Positions 8,571-16,136 of a DNA stretch of 64,000 nucleotides are shown here, one piece after another. A program made the translations under genes and the position numbers. The notes beneath the pieces were generated by a model. The model worked only from the letters and a program-made list of their open reading frames with translations, had not been told where the DNA came from and ran no database searches. The stretch covers positions 1-64,000 of the forward strand of contig NZ_WBXO01000011.1 of the NCBI RefSeq assembly GCF_008933955.1, written 5' to 3'. Every line of letters begins with the position of its first letter. Position 1 is the first letter of the stretch. Source of the stretch: Heliorestis acidaminivorans. GTDB lineage: Bacteria; Bacillota; Desulfitobacteriia; Heliobacteriales; Heliobacteriaceae.

Positions 8571-8909
8571 CTATTTTATTAAGTGTTCTATTTTAGTTCG
8601 TACACTATTTAATACTTCTGTGTTCACTTTACCAAATCTTTTCCTGATGATTCTTTTTGAAAGTGTATAAACTTTGTCTGCTCTTACTGCTGATATAACT
8701 TTAAGGGCACCCTCGTCTAAGTCTTTTTGTTCAATCAAGACTGAATAATCAAGGTCTTTTAATTTTGATGTAATAGCAACAACAAGAACATCATCGGTTA
8801 TTTGATTATAATCATCATTTGAAATAATTAGAACAGGACGTTGTTTACTACTTGTTAAGTCACTGAATGGAACTGGAATTAAAACAATATCACCTTGTTT
8901 ATGCATCAT
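8571..8909 (-). CDS. PemK/MazF-type mRNA interferase toxin
   Basis: About 112 residues from ATG 8909 (8906 also possible). The fold signature is clear: QGDIVLIPVPFSD, then KQRPVLIIS, VVAITSK and an ALKVISAVRADKV strand containing the usual catalytic region. The family cleaves single-stranded RNA at short sites. The start overlaps the last codons of the antitoxin gene and its GAGG site lies inside that gene, so the pair is coupled. A promoterless-looking pair within a repeat-rich segment fits a stabilisation module. Confidence 0.85.
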   Translation of the reverse strand: MMHKQGDIVLIPVPFSDLTSSKQRPVLIISNDDYNQITDDVLVVAITSKLKDLDYSVLIEQKDLDEGALKVISAVRADKVYTLSKRIIRKRFGKVNTEVLNSVRTKIEHLIK

Positions 8910-9096
8910 TCCAAACCTCATCATCTATATCATTATCCCAAAAATCAATACTACTTTCACTCGCTTTTGTTAAATCTTCTGATAAACTTTTTTCTTTTTT
9001 TGCTTTTAAATATTCAGCAAAGTCTAAGATTTTATTGACTTCTTGCTCTGGAATTTCATCAATAATTTTTAATAGTCGTTCCTTAGCAGTATTCAT
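8899..9096 (-). CDS. DUF2281-type antitoxin
   Basis: A 65-residue acidic protein, MNTAKERLLKIIDEIPEQEV and onward, with a C-terminal tail rich in Asp and Trp that would bind the toxin. ATG 9096 is chosen because AGAGGTGA lies eight bases upstream; an ATG at 9117 has no such site. It precedes the toxin gene and overlaps it. The DUF2281-PemK pairing is common; binding of this pair is inferred. Confidence 0.8.
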   Translation of the reverse strand: MNTAKERLLKIIDEIPEQEVNKILDFAEYLKAKKEKSLSEDLTKASESSIDFWDNDIDDEVWNDA

Positions 9097-9199
9097 GATG
9101 TTCTTCACCTCTTTCATGAGTATTTTATCTTACGAAACTCTCGTTGTTAAATAACTAGCCGTTAGCCGTCATGAGCTAAAGTTGCCTTTTACTGTTAGC

Positions 9200-9366
9200 C
9201 TACCGTGAATATAACTTTTTTAACAAGACTTCGCATCTTTCGATCTCTTTCAAAATAGATGTCTTTTTTGATGACTCTCGTTTATTCGACTCTAATAATT
9301 CAGGAATCGCTTCGCTGCTTCGTTAGTCTCAATTACGATGTCTTCTTCAAATGAAGACGTAGGCAT
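9200..9366 (-). pseudogene. Small soluble protein, frameshifted
   Basis: ATG 9366 follows AAGAGGTGA. The frame MPTSSFEEDIVIETNEAA then stops early, but a one-base shift near 9310 restores an open frame (EAIPELLESNKRESS, ending KKLYSR) to TAG at 9200-9202. The two halves make a sensible protein of about 55 residues. The last codons recur at about 10830-10856, so a second relic exists. Function unknown. Confidence 0.5.
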
Positions 9367-9440
9367 CGGTCAATCACCTCTTACAGCAATTGTAAACGAT
9401 AATTCAGTATAAATAAAGTTCAATCGTAGAAGTCAGCCAT

Positions 9441-9810
9441 TTATCGCCATCCCAATCTTCTCAACAGCGTTAACCTTCAACTTCTGCGAAACACATCCGT
9501 ACTTCTCCATGAAGTAGTCCAAGTGTTAATGCCCATAAGCTCCTGTATAACCCACGTCATCCCACCGAAGGGCCAGCAGTTCACCAACTCGTAACCCCGT
9601 TCCTAGCAATAGTTGAAAAGCGATACACAGTCTGTCCTCTTTGGCGATGGCAAGGAAAGTCGCCATCTCCGTTGGACTCATATAGGCCATATCGGTGTTT
9701 TCGTTGTTATTTTCTTTTCGTGGTTTATGTACGGTATTAGCAATGTTGACCGTTACATGACCTTCTTCAACAGCTTTTCGTAAAGCCGACCTAGCTGTAA
9801 ACAGAATCAA
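9441..9810 (-). pseudogene. Second integrase family (Int2), internally deleted
   Basis: 9526-9810 encodes part of a tyrosine recombinase catalytic domain (FQLLLGTGLRVGELLALRW, with the first catalytic Arg). It is then joined to a C-terminal tail (YFMEKYGCVSQ, KVNAVEKIGMA) at 9441-9530. The segment with the His-x-x-Arg box, GH and Tyr is missing. The same tail occurs at 17809-17966. It is a deletion derivative, not functional. Confidence 0.75.
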
Positions 9811-9821
9811 CTAAAGTTATC

Positions 9822-9890
9822 AAGACCCAGAAGGCTTATCGTAATAGCTGGACTCGCTTTACCGAATGGCTGGCGAAAGAGAACCCCCCC
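9822..9890 (+). pseudogene. Recombinase N-terminal domain fragment
   Basis: The frame KTQKAYRNSWTRFTEWLAKE resembles the SAM-like core-binding domain of tyrosine recombinases. No start and no continuation are present. It abuts a fragment of ktrB, so it lies at a rearrangement junction. Confidence 0.45.
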
Positions 9891-9897
9891 ACAAGAC

Positions 9898-9964
9898 TTT
9901 TTCTCAACTTTTTAAGCCAATGCAACAGCAATCGTCAGAGGTCCAAGACGGCCTATGAACATAG
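9898..9964 (-). pseudogene. ktrB fragment (second copy)
   Basis: About 65 bases nearly identical to 26848-26914, which encode a C-terminal stretch of the KtrB potassium transporter (region FIGRLGPLTIAVALAQKVEK). No other part of the gene is nearby. Shows that ktrB or its neighbourhood was duplicated and lost, or copied by recombination. Confidence 0.75.
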
Positions 9965-10034
9965 GAATGACTGTTGTAGTTAATTGCGTGAGTCGTTTGA
10001 GTTAAGGCTGTAGTTATCGCTGTAGAAAGAGAGG

Positions 10035-10066
10035 CCCGTCAGAAATCATTTTTCTGGCGGGTTTTT
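10035..10066 (+). repeat. R1 repeat with terminator-like hairpin
   Basis: CCCGTCAGAAATCATTTTTC then TGGCGGGTTTTT. Upstream lie the full R1 lead-in motifs TTGTAGTTAAT and GAGTTAAGGCTGTAGTTATC. The bases after it (ACGTATATGCTGTGAACTATCGC) recur after the copies at 15793 and near 22690. Confidence 0.7.
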
Positions 10067-10139
10067 ACGTATATGCTGTGAACTATCGCACCCATTAGTT
10101 AAACAATTATTTGGCAAAAGTGCAGGCTAAAATTATTTT

Positions 10140-10712
10140 TTATTCGGCTACTTTATGCCACTTAATATCATCAGTATTGAATACATTTGTATCCTTGGGA
10201 AGACCATAGTAAAAAAGTTTTTCCCCATCTTTATTAAATGCAGTAGGATTAAGTAAATATATTTGTTTACTAACTGGAAACAAGAAAGTAACACGTTCTC
10301 CCATGTTAATTCTCTTACTTTTTACATTAGGCTCTACACCAACTTCTATATATGAGACTTCTTCATCGTTGGAGATGATACTTATAAAAGTTGCGTCCGT
10401 ATTTCCTGTTGAGACGTTTAGAACACCAGCTGTTTGAATTTTATCTGAGCTATATGGTGTATAGGTTGATACATTACTACGATAAAAAAGCCCATCTTTT
10501 TCAGTTAATACAGTTCGGTATAACTCTTCCTTGTCACTTTTAAACAAAAAAATAAAAGATGAACCTACTTTATATTCGCCTATCAACTCTGCATCGTTCT
10601 CAAGGAAGGAATGATTTTTAGCAGAACTTACTGCCGTAAACCTAAATTCACTAATAAAAAATATAAATACGATAACCAATAAAATAGGAAGCGTAATCAT
10701 TAACTTTTTCAT
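10140..10712 (-). CDS. Membrane-anchored hypothetical protein
   Basis: 190 residues: N-terminal lysines then a hydrophobic segment (about 5-22) that is a signal anchor or uncleaved signal, without a lipobox Cys. The rest is a beta-rich extracytoplasmic domain. ATG 10712 has GGAGAT at about 10720, in good position. No family recognised. It stands alone between R1 repeats, read opposite to them. Intact and therefore probably expressed. Confidence 0.7.
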   Translation of the reverse strand: MKKLMITLPILLVIVFIFFISEFRFTAVSSAKNHSFLENDAELIGEYKVGSSFIFLFKSDKEELYRTVLTEKDGLFYRSNVSTYTPYSSDKIQTAGVLNVSTGNTDATFISIISNDEEVSYIEVGVEPNVKSKRINMGERVTFLFPVSKQIYLLNPTAFNKDGEKLFYYGLPKDTNVFNTDDIKWHKVAE

Positions 10713-10856
10713 ACCTTATCTCCTCTCTATATAGTAGACCCCTACAATAATAAAACTCTTGTTCCACTAAACTGCTCGCTAGTTAAATAAATGCTCGTAA
10801 TCCATCATGAACATAGTAGCTTTTTGCCGATATCTTACCGTGAATATAACTTTTTA

Positions 10857-10965
10857 TCTCTTACGGCGAAGGTTTGCTTTCGCCAGGAGTTGATGAAACT
10901 TCCTCGTAAGATTCCGTTGCAATACGGCTGTTCCTTTCGACGTTGTAACCACAAAGCCTGTATCT
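10857..10965 (-). pseudogene. Int2 recombinase fragment
   Basis: The frame reads GFVVTTSKGTAVLQRNLTRK and FHQLLAKANLR, the same segment as at 22990-23100 (catalytic-domain part between the Lys hairpin and the His-x-x-Arg box). Both sides are unrelated sequence. Confidence 0.7.
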
Positions 10966-11265
10966 ACATTCTGTGAATCGCCACAGAAATATCTAATTTG
11001 CCTCCTGTTACGAAAACAGGGTAGGATAGGTATATTTCCCATACCAAAAGGGGTAACGAATCAAACGTGGCCAATCTACGAAGTAGCTGGATAAGGGTCT
11101 TTTTAGTTTCATAAAAAGAGGGAGGACGGTGTCTTCCAAGTACAAAATCAGTTAACGCCTCTCTTATTGAAACAGTCGCTTGTAAAGTGGATGAATTTGT
11201 CCTAGGATAATACGTATATACTCTTGCCGGAAACAATTCACCAGAGAATTACATAGGGGGGAAGA
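10966..11265. other. Gene-poor stretch
   Basis: No convincing gene. A 90-codon minus-strand frame exists here but has no ribosome site and no recognisable motif, so I treat it as chance or relic. Confidence 0.4.
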
Positions 11266-11535
11266 ATGAGTGATATGACGAATGGTAAAGCTATCGCTTC
11301 ACTGGTACTGGGTATATTCTCCATATTATCTGCTATCTTAGTATCTATAGGACTTATACTTGGTGTTGTTGGCTTAATTCTTGGAATCTTGGGACTACAA
11401 GAAATAAAACGTCTTGAACAAAAAGGTAAAAACATTGCAATAGCAGGAATTGTTTGTAGTAGTATCGGTGCTCTTCTACCCATATTGGCAGTTATTTTTG
11501 CGTATACGGCTTATCTGAACTATACTAATTATTAA
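11266..11535 (+). CDS. DUF4190-type two-helix membrane protein
   Basis: 89 residues: NGKAIASLVLGIFSIL then a Gly-rich hydrophobic hairpin, a short basic loop (EIKRLEQKGKNIAIAG) and a second membrane segment. This is the DUF4190 pattern. ATG 11266 is preceded by GGGGGGAAGA, a very strong ribosome site. Function of the family is unknown. Intact. Confidence 0.8.
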   Translation: MSDMTNGKAIASLVLGIFSILSAILVSIGLILGVVGLILGILGLQEIKRLEQKGKNIAIAGIVCSSIGALLPILAVIFAYTAYLNYTNY

Positions 11536-11698
11536 ACTATTAGGTGTAATTAATAGCTAATGAAAATCCTCACAAAAAAAGATTCTTAAGAAAGGCATCT
11601 CCCAATACGAAATCTAATTGGAGGAAAGTTGACGGAGCTGTGGAAAAGTCTATGGGATAAACCTAAATGCATTATCTGTAGCAAAGAGATCAAGGGTA

Positions 11699-11845
11699 AT
11701 GACGTTGGCCGTCCAAGAAATCTACAAACTGGTCAACGGCAAAGAAATTGTAGGTGTTATCGTCTACGTCTATCCACTACTAGCTTTGGCAGGCCGTAAT
11801 GTGGTAGCTGGCCTTTACGAAATGACCTCCCTCATTTATCAATAG
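11699..11845 (+). CDS. Possible 48-residue hydrophobic protein
   Basis: ATG 11699 to TAG 11843; reads IVGVIVYVYPLLALAGRNVV, one membrane segment. It has no clear ribosome site (GATCAAGGG is weak). An overlapping frame from TTG 11629, behind GGAGG, encodes a Cys-rich stretch (KCIICSKEIKGND). One of the two may be real, or both may be relics. Confidence 0.25.
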   Translation: MTLAVQEIYKLVNGKEIVGVIVYVYPLLALAGRNVVAGLYEMTSLIYQ

Positions 11846-11912
11846 AATAACTGTAGTTGAATATATCCGTCCGACTTTTTGTGCACCATTTTGTCGGTTG
11901 TAGAAAGAGAGA

Positions 11913-11940
11913 CCCGTCAGAAAATTTTCTGGCGGGTTTT
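11913..11940 (+). repeat. R1 repeat with terminator-like hairpin
   Basis: CCCGTCAGAAAATTTTCTGG then CGGGTTTTT, a perfect hairpin with T tract. Also placed convergently at the 3' end of the ATPase gene on the other strand. Confidence 0.75.
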
Positions 11941-11967
11941 TGCAATAAAATGTTACAGCTTAAATTT

Positions 11968-12699
11968 TCATTCCATCAAGATTTCCAGCATTCTTTTTCT
12001 ATTCATAAGAAATTCTCTGGTAACACGAAAATGCTCTGTTTCTTCGTAGGCAATCACAGCGATGCCTTCCTCTGAAAAGTGCATAATCGTTGCGTCAGGA
12101 TAGGCCATAATAATTGGTGAGTGAGTAGCGATAATGAATTGTGAATCCAAACCAACTAAATCATGGATTCGAGAGATCATTGCCATTTGACGAGTAGGAG
12201 AAAGTGCAGCTTCTGGTTCATCTAAGATATAAATTCCACGACCCATAAAACGGTTCATGAATGTTGCAAAAAACGCTTCACCATGCGATTGATGATGAAG
12301 AGACTTGCCACCATACGAATCGATAATGCCAAGAACATCAACATTTGTAGAGAAATTATAAAAACTTTCTGCTCGTAAAAAGAATCCGTCTCTAGGTTTT
12401 TTTGGACTGCGGATTACTGTAAGATAACGGTGTAAATCTGAATGAGAATCCTGGGTAGAAAAGTTAAAATTCTTCGTTCCACCTTCTGGATTGAAACCAA
12501 TAGCGACAGCAATAGCCTCTAATAATGTTGACTTACCTGTGCCATTTTCCCCTACAAAAAAAGTCACTTTAGGATGAAGTCTGATTTCATCTAGTTCTCG
12601 AACAGCTGGTAGGGAAAAAGGATATTCCGAATATGAAGGTAATTCTTCTTTACGAATCCGAATACTTCGGATATACATATCTCGCTTTTCTTCTAGCAT
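11968..12699 (-). CDS. AAA/ABC-type ATPase (OLD/SMC-like core)
   Basis: 243 residues. Walker A GENGTGKST (about residue 50), a signature-like SHGEAFF (about 140), Walker B GIYILDEPEAAL (about 157) and the switch His in ATHSP (about 193). This compact predicted-ATPase family is widespread; some members act in stress or defence, but no partner gene is here, so no role is assigned. Start could also be Met 8 (12678). Scrambled pieces of a second copy lie at 26210-26362. Confidence 0.85.
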   Translation of the reverse strand: MLEEKRDMYIRSIRIRKEELPSYSEYPFSLPAVRELDEIRLHPKVTFFVGENGTGKSTLLEAIAVAIGFNPEGGTKNFNFSTQDSHSDLHRYLTVIRSPKKPRDGFFLRAESFYNFSTNVDVLGIIDSYGGKSLHHQSHGEAFFATFMNRFMGRGIYILDEPEAALSPTRQMAMISRIHDLVGLDSQFIIATHSPIIMAYPDATIMHFSEEGIAVIAYEETEHFRVTREFLMNRKRMLEILME

Positions 12700-12846
12700 C
12701 TATGCACCACCAAACAAATTGCAGAAAAAGGATTCGATGTATGTACGATTTATTGTAACATATTGGGCTCAGTTTGGCATAAACGTATCGGGTGGACAGG
12801 GCGTGAATCGAATATAGAATGTCGCCTCTGAATATTACGGTTCCAG

Positions 12847-13142
12847 AGAGCCGCAATTCCGGTGGTAGTTGAGCCACTTCTCCGGAAAAAATGAGCCACA
12901 TTTCCGGAGGTTTTGAGCCACATAAAAAACACACAAAGCTACTAACACCGCCTAAATGCCGTACCCGTTCGAGACTGACGGATGTCAATGGGCCTCGAAG
13001 AGGCGGGCGAAGCCCCTTGCCATTGACAGACGGCGGTCTCGAACGGACAATCTAGGTGGCGGTGTTTGTGCGACATCGCTATAAATAATGCCAAGTACCT
13101 TAAGGGGCTCATTATCCGGAAGGGTGGCTCAAACAATCCGGA
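12847..13142. mobile_element. MITE-like IS21 derivative
   Basis: The left end has four units of the GAGCCACNNNTTCCGGA type (12849, 12871, 12893 and a partial at 12915), about 22 bases apart. The right end has inverted units at 13098-13111 and 13114-13142. Repeated terminal units of this sort are characteristic of IS21 elements of a type different from elements A and B. No transposase lies between; the core is a large hairpin. Read as a non-autonomous remnant. Confidence 0.6.
12944..13066. repeat. Large imperfect hairpin
   Basis: Arms AACACCGCCTA and TAGGTGGCGGTGTT enclose paired GTTCGAGAC/GTCTCGAAC, then GTCAATGG/CCATTGAC. Two small stem-loops sit at the tip: CCTCGAAGAGG and GGGCGAAGCCC. The stretch is visibly more GC-rich than its surroundings. 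Could be a structured RNA or a relic of an inverted insertion. Confidence 0.7.
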
Positions 13143-13153
13143 ATAGTTGCTTG

Positions 13154-13333
13154 AAGCACGAAGAGTTTCGTAATCTCAGCAACCCAAAGCTGTATGCTCT
13201 ACTGCCTGTAGTGGATCGAGAATACTATCAGGACAAGCCAGAAGAACACTTGAAGAAAAGTACTGAAGTGATTCTAGACAGTACATTATCTTTGGAAGAA
13301 AAAAGGAAAGTGCTATTTAAGCCAATCTCTTAG
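13154..13333 (+). pseudogene. Rpn/PD-(D/E)XK nuclease-family fragment
   Basis: The frame NPKLYALLPVVDREYYQDKP, then EEHLKKSTEVI and LSLEEKRKVLF, resembles the mid-region of Rpn-like (transposase-type nuclease) proteins after the nuclease core. The same segment recurs at 23940-24060. No start or nuclease motif remains here. Confidence 0.6.
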
Positions 13334-13599
13334 CTGGCATAGTTCACGAAGATTCGTTGTAATTATAATAACACAGACATAGCTTAAATACGGCCTGTGC
13401 CTGTCTCTCTCTATCTCGACGAGTTCCTTCCATATTATATATACGTGTATTAATGTACAGAAAAGTTGCAAAAATTGAATATGAAGAAGTAGCAATGGCG
13501 AGGGCGTGTTAACGACATCCTGATAAAGTGTCCAATACGGAATATCCAGTTTTTAACAATATGCAGTTAAAGGTTCGTCAACGTAGGGAAGCAGCTTTT

Positions 13600-13850
13600 G
13601 ATTGCACAGCAGCAAGGCATAACTTTGGTTGAGTTGATAAGGGTCAACAAGATTACGAATCCGAACATGCTTTATGTAGGCGAGAATATTGCAAGGGGGC
13701 AGCGAACGCCACAGGAAGTTATGAATGCTTGGATGAACAGTCAAGGGCATAGGGCAAATATCCTTAAATGCGAACTTTGATACGATTGGGGTGGGGTACT
13801 ACAAAGGAGCATGGGTGCAAATGTTTACGAAAAGCGTGGGGCATTAAGCC
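13600..13850 (+). pseudogene. LysM-CAP (YkwD-like) protein, degraded
   Basis: First a LysM piece (IAQQQGITLVELIRVNKITN), then directly a CAP/SCP piece (GENIARGQRTPQEVMNAWM, SQGHRANIL). A one-base frameshift near 13772 breaks the last part (NFDTIGVGYY, FTKSVGH) before TAA. Much of the CAP domain is missing at the fusion around GEN. Such secreted proteins are common in spore formers. A second relic of the same 3' end is at 29068. Confidence 0.75.
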
Positions 13851-13865
13851 TCACGTTTCTTTTTG
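13832..13865 (+). terminator. Terminator of the CAP pseudogene
   Basis: GCGTGGGG and GCCTCACG arms across CATTAA, then TTTCTTTTT. Also present after the relic at 29068. Confidence 0.7.
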
Positions 13866-13987
13866 ATCGTAAAAAAACAAATTTACGTTCTTGTAGAAGG
13901 GGTTAGTTGACTATGAATAGAAATACATAAAACAGAAAATTGGTTTATTGCACCATCTTTTTTTAGGTAAAGGTTGAGGTGAATAAT

Positions 13988-14227
13988 ATGGAGATAAGCA
14001 GTCGGCTTAAGCTTACTATTTTACTTCTTGTCCTTTTCTTATTATTTGCATTGAGGGAGCATATCGCAACAGCCTTGTGGGATTTTTTTGCTCTAACTAT
14101 CGGAATAGTTTTTTTCTATTATGTTGGAGACCTACTTGATAAAAATATTAAATCTAAGAAGATGCGGTATTCTATATATCTAGCTTTATTCATTGGTAGT
14201 TTTTTGCTTGTTGTATTTAGCAAGTAA
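13988..14227 (+). CDS. Small membrane protein, hypothetical
   Basis: 79 residues with three hydrophobic stretches (about 9-23, 31-46, 60-76) and a short polar loop (DLLDKNIKSKKMR). ATG 13988 is chosen because GAGGTG lies seven bases upstream; an in-frame GTG overlaps that site. No family recognised. Intact. Confidence 0.6.
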   Translation: MEISSRLKLTILLLVLFLLFALREHIATALWDFFALTIGIVFFYYVGDLLDKNIKSKKMRYSIYLALFIGSFLLVVFSK

Positions 14228-14521
14228 ACTACAGCCTTATATCTAAACAGACCCAACTTTTTTTCCAACCTGTCACCCTATAACTACACTACTCCCCTCA
14301 CGACACATCTCCACAAAACGAAAAAAAGACTGCCACCACAGTCCCCACAGCCCTTTATCTAGGCAGAAAATGCCGTTGCTAGTGCTAAAACAACTAGATA
14401 TAGTGGTCAGCACACCTGCGATTCAAAAAACCGTACGAGTTGAGATCGTAGCGTAATCTGGCCACGGATAAGGGAAAAACTCAATAACGTCGCAGTTTTA
14501 GCCAACGGTTTTACATATTTG

Positions 14522-14568
14522 ACCTCCAAAACCGTAGGTTGCGGGTTCAAGTCCTGTCTCCCCTGCCA
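14522..14568 (+). tRNA. tRNA-Trp 3' part (attachment-site relic)
   Basis: The sequence from the anticodon loop (CTCCAAA, anticodon CCA) through the T arm (GCGGGTTCAAGTCC) to the acceptor strand and CCA matches tRNA-Trp. The acceptor 5' strand and D arm are missing, so it cannot be functional. A tyrosine integrase begins 183 bases downstream, the classic arrangement for islands that integrate into tRNA 3' ends. The bases ATATTTGACCTCCAA recur at about 24210. Confidence 0.75.
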
Positions 14569-14750
14569 AAACCTTTGAAACTATTGATATATCGGGCTTT
14601 CTGGGCTTTTTGAAAGCTTCAAGTAAAGCACCGAAAAATCGTTAAAACTGTGATAAAATTGAGTAAACCGTTGGCCTATTTACAAAGTAGGTCAGCGGTT
14701 TTTTCGTTATTTCTGGCCAGAAAACTTGTCAGAAAGGCGATGAAAAGACG

Positions 14751-15707
14751 ATGAGAAAAATGAAAAAATTGTCCGTAACTTACGACAGCTGGGAATCAGC
14801 GATGGAGGATTTTCTTTTTCAAAAAGAAAGTGAGAACCTTCGTCCTCGAACCATCGAAGATTACAGAAGCCACATTAGCCGTTTCTTCCGTAACCACCCC
14901 GAAGCTTTCAGTGGCTCCAAGCAAGCATTAACTACAGCAGTTAAAGAACACTTTTCCGGCACCAAGTCCAATAACTACTTTAACGGCAAGCTACGTACCT
15001 TATCGCCATTTTTCCGGTGGCTACACAGCCAAGGCGTAATTCCCTGCAATCCCTTAGAGAACATTAAGGGTAAGAAGCAGACGAATCGTATCGTTGAGTT
15101 ATCGACAGAGACGTTAAAAGAGTTATTACAGTAGCCAAACCGTCAAACCTTTGCAGGGTTAAGGGATTATACGTTGATGCTTACGTCCATCGAAGTAGCT
15201 GCAAGGCCCAATGAGTTATTGTCGTTAACTCCGAATGACTACAATTTCCGATCACGTGAGTTAATTATTCGTGAGGAACATGCGAAGACCCATGAACAAC
15301 GGACGTTGCCGTTGCTACCACAGGTGGTCAATGCGATTAATGAGTTTCTACGTTACAGACCTGATGAATGGGGCAGCGATGTGCCGATCTTCTGCACAGA
15401 AGATGGTAGGAAGTTAGCTTTGGAAAGCTGGGGGAAGAAAGTGAAGGCTTATGGTAAGAACATTGGTGTTCACGTAACGCCATATATGTTTAGACACGCC
15501 TCGGCCTTGCATCATTTGCGAAATGGGGCAGATGTGTTTACGGTTCAACGTATTCTTGGTCATGCTGATTTGAATATGACGAAACGATACCTAGCGTTAA
15601 CTCAAAGTGATGTGAGGGAAGTTCATAGCTTGACTTCGCCTGTGAATGATATTTTGGATACAGGTAGAAAGAGAGTTAGGTCGTTGGCGAAGCAGGGGAA
15701 GAGGTAG
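14751..15707 (+). pseudogene. Tyrosine integrase Int1, interrupted by one amber codon
   Basis: A 318-residue recombinase if the TAG at 15132-15134 (codon 128) is read through. N-terminal SAM-like domain 1-120; catalytic domain with Arg in ARPNELLSL, Lys in KTHEQRTLPLL, FRHASALHH, ILGHADLNMTKRYL (GH and Tyr). The Arg box has Tyr where His is usual (TPYMFRH). A single CAG-to-TAG change explains the break. Fragments of its 3' end with the R1 repeat are scattered through the region, so this is the most complete parental copy. Confidence 0.8.
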
Positions 15708-15792
15708 GGTTATTGTGGTTGACTGTAGGCAGAATGACTGTTGTAGTTAATAGGTTGAGTTAACGCTGTAGTTATTGGTGTAGAAAGAGAGA

Positions 15793-15863
15793 CCCGTCAG
15801 AAATGATGAACTGCACACTGTCTACTTGACAGGGTGCAGTTCAAAAAATTCTGGCGGGTTTTT
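15793..15863 (+). repeat. R1 repeat carrying an extra hairpin
   Basis: Usual CCCGTCAG arm and CTGGCGGGTTTTT arm, but the loop holds a 35-base palindrome (15808-15842; GAACTGCAC and GTGCAGTTC arms with inner CTGTC/GACAG). It follows the intact 3' end of Int1, so it is the reference copy of gene end plus terminator. Confidence 0.7.
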
Positions 15864-16002
15864 ACGTATATTGCTGTTGAACTGTCGCTCCCGTTAGTTG
15901 GATAATTGACTGGTAGTCGTTATCGACAGGAGTTGGTAGAGATTCTTACTATCTGCTGCCCAGATATTGACAAATAGCCAGTTGAAGTATTAAAATATAT
16001 AA

Positions 16003-16030
16003 TTGGACTTTAATATACGAATTCTATAAT
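16003..16030 (+). promoter_or_regulatory. Probable sigma-A promoter
   Basis: TTGGAC (16003-16008), 16 bases, TATAAT (16025-16030), about 105 bases before the antiporter start. The leader shows no riboswitch I recognise. Confidence 0.5.
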
Positions 16031-16136
16031 AAATAATTGCGAATTAAGATGCAAAGATGCCTTGTCTCATATTAGGATATAAGCTAAGAATAATTCAATA
16101 AGGTAGGTTGATAAGTAGAGAAAGCTAGGTGGTTCA

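Noticed and set aside
10964-11236. Minus-strand 90-codon frame
   Set aside because: No ribosome site, unusual composition, and overlap with an Int2 relic; no motif supports coding.
12750-12988. Minus-strand frames over the MITE-like element
   Set aside because: They read through repeated terminal units and the hairpin arm and lack ribosome sites; the DNA repeats explain the open frames.
14500-14568. Intact tRNA-Trp with an insertion in the anticodon stem
   Set aside because: Upstream bases (CCAACGGTTTTA) can pair with the anticodon 3' strand, but no D arm or acceptor 5' strand is present, so it is a 3' fragment only.
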